Assembly: GCA_009760855.2 (NCBI GenBank)
Contig: WPIO01000027.1
Coordinates: 2,235,001-2,297,500, forward strand
DNA: 62,500 bases
From: Cristatella mucedo
Lineage: Eukaryota; Bryozoa; Phylactolaemata; Cristatellidae
Reading direction: 5' to 3'
Positions within the stretch are counted from its first letter, which is position 1; each line of letters begins with the position of its first letter. The position numbers were made by a program, and so were the translations under genes. The notes beneath the pieces were generated by a model. That model was given only the letters and a program-made list of their open reading frames with translations, had not been told where the DNA came from and did no database searches. Positions 60,471 through 62,500 of this stretch are shown here, one piece after another.

Positions 60471-60842
60471 TTAGTAGACCAGACAGGCATCCATACTATT
60501 CTCAATTGCAGTACACCTGGAAGCCGCATTAGGATAGGCTTGCATGCCCTTGGCAGGGCTTGCTGCTGCTGCCGCTGCTGCTGCTGCTGAGGCATCGCAC
60601 TGTGCAAGCTGCTTGCTGCTAGTCACGCATTGTTGTTGGCACACTATTGCTGTGACTGTGGCCGCTCGGATACCACTACTGCTGCTGGCATAAACGATTG
60701 CGTGTGTAGTTACCGAAGCAACGTCTGCACCTGCCACTGCTTTAGCTGCACACTGCGGCAGCAGACTGGCTGCTGACCAGTTCTCTAGCGGCTCTAAAAC
60801 GCTGAGCTCACTCAGTGTGAGCTCAGGGCTACCTTTCATCTT
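60471..60842 (-). CDS. exon-like Ala-rich frame, unrecognised
   Basis: On the minus strand, after a possible splice acceptor (ttgtag|AAG), the frame reads MKGSPELTLSELSVLEPLENW, then AAKAVAGADVASVTTHAIVY, a run of nine Ala and a C-terminal CTAIENSMDACLVY before TAG. A donor-like 'tcggtaact' lies after DVAS and could end an exon there. No domain is recognised; the Ala run comes from a CTG/GCA repeat. Confidence 0.22.
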   Translation of the reverse strand, partial: KMKGSPELTLSELSVLEPLENWSAASLLPQCAAKAVAGADVASVTTHAIVYASSSSGIRAATVTAIVCQQQCVTSSKQLAQCDASAAAAAAAAASPAKGMQAYPNAASRCTAIENSMDACLVY

Positions 60843-60970
60843 CTACAACCAGGAGCCAGGCTTCCTGCTGATCGAGATGGATGCCACTCAGTAATTGACA
60901 TGCCCAACATTAGCCCTAGGGCAAGCCCCTAAAAGGCTCCCCAAACCAATTCACCACCAGCATTCAATGT

Positions 60971-61345
60971 CTACCTTTTAAATTGAGAGCAGCCAGCGGC
61001 CAAGCTCGCCAGCCAAGTGCCAGACCTAGGCACAGTCCAATGACCGGCAGCCCGGCCTGCAGCTAGTTGGCCAGGAGTGTATGGAAGCTCGTGTTGAATA
61101 TGCTTGGTTCTTGCTAAAGGGTCTTGCTTCAAAGCATCAGAAAGATGAAACCAGCAGCCTTCGAGTTGAGGTTTCGGCTGTGTGAAGCTGGCTGCCAGGC
61201 TTACAAGCATGGCTCTGCTGGAAAAAGGCGCCTGGTAAGGTGCATGGGCTTCGTGCTGCAGCTGAGATTCGATCCATTCCGGAGACGATTCCTTCATTTG
61301 TTAAAGGAAAGTTTGCCCAATGCCTTGAGGACCTTAGTATGTAAA
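60971..61345. other. exon-like frames on both strands
   Basis: Minus strand 60971-61297 (108 codons) contains SPEWIESQLQHEAHAPYQAP. Plus strand has a 50-codon unstarted stretch (about 61180-61337) ending EIRSIPETIPSFVKGKFAQCLEDL before a donor-like 'gtatgtaaa'. Neither is recognised; at most one can be real. Confidence 0.2.
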
Positions 61346-61607
61346 TGCCTCTAACAATTAAGGTGGCGCTGCTGCTGCTGCTTCCTCGACTATTAAGGCT
61401 CGGCTGCAGTTGGATATTCCAGAAGCACTCACTCTTTCAAAGAGCTTTGAACCATGCACTGCCCTGCGGCAGTCGCACACTCCTCTGCCGCTGGGCGCAA
61501 GGATGCTGCAAGGCTCCCCGTGGGCACTTTATGGCGTTCTAGCCTTGCCCCTCCAGCCCCAGCCACCAGCACCACCACTAGGAGGTAGGAGCACATCTGA
61601 GGCTGCA

Positions 61608-61610
<3 letters not shown>

Positions 61611-61697
<87 letters not shown>
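61611..61697. repeat. (GA)n microsatellite
   Basis: An almost pure GA tract of about 85 bp. Confidence 0.95.
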
Positions 61698-61702
<5 letters not shown>

Positions 61703-62500
61703 ACCTATAGGCTAACGACAGAACCCAGTGGCAGCTCCTGATTACACAGCTCATCAGAAGGTATAAACTAGTCGTGGTTTAGTGACCCCACTTAGCTTAC
61801 CGAACCAGTCTGGGCAGCTGACCAAAGGCAATGTACCAGTGCCATCCTCTTTCTCTCCGTCTTGCCCTCCGACCACTAGCTCCTCATTTCTGCCCCTGGC
61901 CTTGCTACTTCAGAGGTGTACAGCAAACTGCTGGCAGCTGACTTTTCAGGCCTCGGTATCATGGCATAAGTGTGAGCTGCTGAGTCCTAGCTAAGACAAG
62001 CACTAATTTTGAGTCTGCTCACCGGGTAATCGCTAATGACTGGCATCATGTTGCATTCAATAAAGAAGCCTGGCCAACTGCAACAGTAGACCCGAACATC
62101 CCTCTAGATCGACGTTCTGCTCAGGCTTGCTATTGGTGGCTACTCGGCGACTCTTGCCCCTGGGGTGACTTTGCACTAGCTCCATCCAACAGCTTTTGAA
62201 CAGAGCAGCCTCCCAGAAACCCAGCAGCACTGTGGAGCCGCTGCTGGCAGCAGTTGGTGACTTGAATCTTGCAGCCCCATCCACCCCTGCCCCACCCCCA
62301 CACATCGACCATGGAGCCCGAGCTCCGACGAACGCTGCCTCCCTGTTGTGCTCGATCGACCGGCAACATTTCACCGAACTGTGTGCATGCGCTGCATCCC
62401 AGCCAGCAAGGGGCACGGCTGCTCCCAAGCAGCACTTCCTTGCCCCCCCCCCCAGAGGACTGTCTACTAGGTGCTGGAGCCTAGATTCGATCTTGCCCTC
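61698..62500. other. no gene recognised; CTG-rich
   Basis: Minus frames 62057-62428 (123 codons) and 62130-62435 overlap each other and a plus frame (62269-62484); none is recognised. A C run lies at 62443-62452. Confidence 0.35.

Overview
This window is animal nuclear DNA, most likely from a spiralian invertebrate such as a flatworm or mollusc; the sequence does not let me name the species. The evidence is one gene with GT-AG introns encoding an AMPK-related kinase (NUAK), many tRNA-derived SINEs, truncated CR1/L2-like LINEs ending in ATT repeats, cut-and-paste transposon derivatives, and long simple-sequence tracts. There are no operons and no compact prokaryotic-style genes. Most open reading frames here are spurious, including the longest ones, which lie in 12-bp and CT tandem repeats.

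Layout. 1-11.9 kb: repeats (SINE-A, SINE-B and LINE pieces), plus a short promoter-like stretch at 10.0-10.2 kb with a CRE, two AP-1/Maf-type sites and a TATA box. 12-13 kb: a 1-kb array of a 12-bp unit in a CpG-rich setting. 13-35.5 kb: mostly LINE and SINE debris. It includes the best LINE copy (20.7-22.6 kb, minus strand, carrying a nested SINE), a short fragment resembling an R2/NeSL-type endonuclease, a 470-bp CT microsatellite, a pogo/Tigger-like element (23.0-23.7 kb) and a CpG-rich block at 33.3-33.9 kb.

36.1-41.7 kb, minus strand: the only gene I can support firmly, NUAK, with six coding exons, 504 codons plus stop, and a recognisable core promoter (CCAAT, TATA, initiator). Its introns carry three separate tandem repeats. 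42-56 kb: more SINEs, a 23-bp minisatellite, two further MITE-like families, and at 53.95-54.16 kb a short hAT element that closely resembles the SPIN family known for horizontal transfer between animals. It is flanked by a perfect 8-bp target duplication. 57.4-62.5 kb: CAG/CTG-rich DNA with several exon-like but unrecognised reading frames and an alanine-rich frame broken by stops.

The mobile elements form a system. The SINE-A family has a tRNA-like head joined to the same 3' tail as the resident LINE, so it was probably copied by that LINE's reverse transcriptase. A second tRNA-derived family (SINE-B) has a different tail and at least a dozen pieces here. I found no complete autonomous element.
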